From assembly GCA_945878355.1 (NCBI GenBank), contig CAMCTC010000157.1, forward strand, positions 1 through 8,873: 8,873 bases of DNA, read 5' to 3'. A program made the position numbers and the translations under genes. Positions 7,051 to 8,873 of the stretch are shown piece by piece. The stretch comes from Bordetella parapertussis. GTDB taxonomy: Bacteria; Pseudomonadota; Gammaproteobacteria; Burkholderiales; Burkholderiaceae_C. Within the stretch, counting starts at the first letter, position 1, and every line of letters begins with the position of its first letter. The notes under the pieces were generated by a model, which saw only the letters and a program-made list of their open reading frames with translations, had not been told where the DNA came from and made no database searches.

Positions 7051-8873
7051 ATGAACGCAAGCGACAACGACTCCCCAGCCCGCCAACTGGCGCTGGGCTT
7101 TGCCAGCCATGTCGAGCAATGGGCCAAACGTCTGCAGGAAATCGATGCGGGCAGCCTGTCTGGCTTGAATCTGGCCACCGTCAAGCAGGCGGCGTTCGAG
7201 CTCAGCCTAGCCACCAGCGACGGCCATGTCTGCCTGTCGTTGGCGGATCTGGCGACGGTATTGACCCCGGCACCGCGCATCGCGACGCTGCGCGCCGACT
7301 TGATCGCCTCGGGGCTGGTCGGCACGCCGCAGGCCTTGGGCGCGATGCCGATGATCCTGGACGACCAAGACCGGCTCTACCTGCACCGCTATTTCGACTA
7401 CGAGCGGCGGCTTGCTCAGCGGCTGATGCGAGCATCCTTGTCCAAGCCGGTGGCAGTCGATATGGCCACCCGCGAACAGCTCAGCGCGCTGTTCCAGACT
7501 CAGCTGGCGCCAGCGCCGCCGCAAGCACCGCCGCAAGCGCTACCGCAAACACCGAGACCAAGCTCGGGACAGGTTGATTGGCTGGCAGATTCGCTGGCCG
7601 ACGAAACGCCGCCTGAGATCGGCGCGACGCAAGGTCCGCCCGATTGGCAAAGAGTGGCCACCGCGCTGGCCTTGCGCCAGCGGCTGACCGTCATCAGCGG
7701 CGGGCCAGGCACTGGCAAGACGACCACGGTGGTCAACCTGCTGGCCTGCCTGATTGCACAGAACCCGGATTGCCGCATCGCGCTGGCAGCACCCACCGGC
7801 AAGGCCGCAGCGCGGATGACCGAAGCGATCCGCTCGCGTTCAGCGCACCTGCCGCAGGCGATACGCGATAGGCTGCCCGCAGACTCTTTCACGATCCATC
7901 GCCTGCTCGGCGTCAGGCCGGACGGATTCAACCACCACGCCGGCAACCGGCTCGCGATCGACGCCTTGGTCGTCGACGAGGCCTCAATGCTGGACCTGGC
8001 GCTGGCAACGCAGTTGCTGGAGGCCGTGCCGGAGACCGCCCGGATCATCCTGCTGGGCGACAAAGACCAGCTCTCGGCCGTCGAAGCCGGGGCGGTGTTC
8101 TCCGATCTCAGCGCCGACCCGACGCTGAGCGACGACTGCCGCAAAGACATCGCATCGTTGTGCGGCGTCCATGCGGCGCAGATCGTCTCACCGGAGGCAA
8201 TACGCAGCAGCGCTTTGCGCAACACCGCGACGTGGTTGCGCCGCAACTTCCGCTTCGCCGCCGATTCAAGCATCGCCAGGCTCGCAGCCGACATCAACGG
8301 CGCGCGACCGACACGGGCGATCGCCTCGTTGACTCGTGGCGGTGGCGGTGGCGGTGGCGGTGGCGATGGTGGTGGCGTTGGCGGCGACGGCGACGGCTCG
8401 GTGCGCTGGCTGGACGACGGTGCCGCAACGCCGGGCCAGGCCACCGTGGACCGCATGCTGCAAGGCTATGGCCCCTACCTCGAGGCCGTGCGCCGCGACC
8501 CGCAAGACGCATCAGCCATCACCGAGGCCTTTGGCAAATTCCGGGTGCTGTGCGCGGTGCACGAAGGGCCGCGCGGCGTCGTCAGCCTCAACGAGCGGGT
8601 GGCGCGCCATGCACGAGAGGCGCTCACCGCTGTACCGCAGGCACAGCGCACAGACCCGCGCGACCCGTGGTACCTGGGCAGGCCGGTGATGGTGCTGCGC
8701 AACGACCATGTGCTCAAGCTGTTCAACGGCGACATCGGCATCAGCCTGCCCGACGAACAAGGCGAGCTGATGGTGTACTTCGCCGACGCCGCAGGCGGCC
8801 TGCGCGCGGTGGCGCCAGTGCGCCTGCCTGTGCACCAGACAGCGTTTGCGATGACGGTGCACAAGTCACAGGG
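7051..8873 (+). CDS. recD: RecBCD enzyme subunit RecD, helicase, 3' end outside window
   Basis: This is the alpha subunit, a 5'->3' superfamily 1B helicase that translocates on the opposite strand to RecB and controls nuclease behaviour before and after Chi. The frame opens at ATG 7051; the nearest upstream in-frame stop is at 7024 and no other in-frame start intervenes. It stays open to the window end: 607 codons plus two bases. The N-terminal domain carries GHVCLSL (from residue 58) and PMIL (from 100), as in E. coli. Helicase motifs follow: Walker A GGPGTGKT (217-224), motif Ia APTGKAAAR (247-255), motif II DEAS (309-312), motif III GDKDQLSAVEAG (336-347), motif IV NFRF with Arg401, and TVHKSQ (602-607), where the window ends. 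E. coli RecD (608 residues) has that last motif about 55-60 residues earlier. The surplus comes partly from a Pro/Gln linker (154-170) and a Gly-rich tract (430-449). Shine-Dalgarno sequence is weak. Confidence 0.96.
   Translation, partial: MNASDNDSPARQLALGFASHVEQWAKRLQEIDAGSLSGLNLATVKQAAFELSLATSDGHVCLSLADLATVLTPAPRIATLRADLIASGLVGTPQALGAMPMILDDQDRLYLHRYFDYERRLAQRLMRASLSKPVAVDMATREQLSALFQTQLAPAPPQAPPQALPQTPRPSSGQVDWLADSLADETPPEIGATQGPPDWQRVATALALRQRLTVISGGPGTGKTTTVVNLLACLIAQNPDCRIALAAPTGKAAARMTEAIRSRSAHLPQAIRDRLPADSFTIHRLLGVRPDGFNHHAGNRLAIDALVVDEASMLDLALATQLLEAVPETARIILLGDKDQLSAVEAGAVFSDLSADPTLSDDCRKDIASLCGVHAAQIVSPEAIRSSALRNTATWLRRNFRFAADSSIARLAADINGARPTRAIASLTRGGGGGGGGGDGGGVGGDGDGSVRWLDDGAATPGQATVDRMLQGYGPYLEAVRRDPQDASAITEAFGKFRVLCAVHEGPRGVVSLNERVARHAREALTAVPQAQRTDPRDPWYLGRPVMVLRNDHVLKLFNGDIGISLPDEQGELMVYFADAAGGLRAVAPVRLPVHQTAFAMTVHKSQ
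7211..7218 (-). other. GCTGGTGG octamer (E. coli Chi sequence) on the minus strand in recD
   Basis: CCACCAGC on the + strand is the reverse complement of the E. coli Chi octamer. It is opposite in orientation to the two copies in recB. Confidence 0.3.
7513..7554 (+). repeat. 12-bp tandem repeat (3.5 copies) encoding the RecD Pro/Gln linker
   Basis: The unit is close to GCNCCGCCGCAA. Copies lie at 7513-7524, 7525-7536 and 7537-7548 (the third has CTA in place of one CCG), with a partial copy at 7549-7554. They encode APPQ, APPQ, ALPQ and TP (residues 155-168). The repeat sits between the N-terminal RecD domain and the helicase core, where a flexible interdomain linker is expected. All units are multiples of three, so copy-number change keeps the frame. 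Confidence 0.75.
8338..8397 (+). repeat. GGCGGT hexanucleotide microsatellite encoding a polyglycine loop in RecD
   Basis: Bases 8338-8364 are 4.5 perfect copies of GGCGGT, giving nine Gly (residues 430-438). A decayed GGT/GGC/GAC continuation runs to 8397 (Gly, Asp and Val up to residue 449). It follows motif IV (Arg401) and a conserved-looking ADINGARPTRAI segment, and precedes the region matching AGYGRYLDLL in E. coli RecD, so it lies in a probable surface loop of the helicase. Slippage by whole units would change loop length but not break the frame. Confidence 0.85.

Noticed and set aside
5703..7325. 540-codon open frame on the minus strand across recB and recD
   Set aside because: It lies antisense to strongly supported recB/recD coding sequence and its product shows no recognisable domain. 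Such long shadow frames are expected in GC-rich DNA with GC-rich third positions.
8338..8397. Short tandem repeats as a CRISPR array or origin iterons
   Set aside because: The 6-base repeats lack spacers, are in frame within recD and encode glycine, so a coding microsatellite explains them.
7500..8456. 318-codon open frame on the minus strand opposite recD, with a polyproline run
   Set aside because: The proline run is just the complement of the RecD glycine repeat, and the frame is antisense to the RecD helicase motifs.

Overview
The window is two unrelated pieces of bacterial DNA joined at about positions 354-390. The first ~380 bases are AT-rich (123 G+C in the first 360 bases, 34%). They encode the C-terminal end of a Xer-type tyrosine recombinase whose wording and codon use suggest Bacteroidota (Flavobacteriia-like). 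From about position 384 to the end the DNA is roughly two-thirds G+C (estimated from sampled lines) with strong G/C third-position bias. The proteins there look like those of Burkholderiales (Betaproteobacteria); this lineage call is inferred from sequence style, not from a search.

The GC-rich part holds one operon-like block on the + strand in the order recC-recB-recD, encoding the three subunits of exodeoxyribonuclease V (RecBCD). RecC (384-3281) has lost its N-terminus, roughly 180-190 residues, at the junction. RecB (3366-7040) is complete, with all helicase motifs and the C-terminal nuclease residues. RecD (7051-8873) is complete at its start but runs off the right end in the middle of its late helicase motif (TVHKSQG), so perhaps 60 residues are missing. 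No ptrA-like protease gene lies between recC and recB, unlike E. coli. The spacing is 84 bases between recC and recB and 10 bases between recB and recD.

Together the three proteins form the helicase-nuclease that loads on double-strand ends, unwinds with two motors (RecB 3'->5', RecD 5'->3'), degrades DNA until a Chi site and then loads RecA. The notable details are low-complexity inserts: an Asp-rich linker in RecC, and a Pro/Gln linker plus a polyglycine hexanucleotide microsatellite in RecD.

I found no RNA gene, CRISPR array, insertion sequence or new defence system. The sharp join between xerC-like and recC sequence is the most unusual observation. It is more likely an assembly or library chimera than a real integration, though the sequence alone cannot decide.
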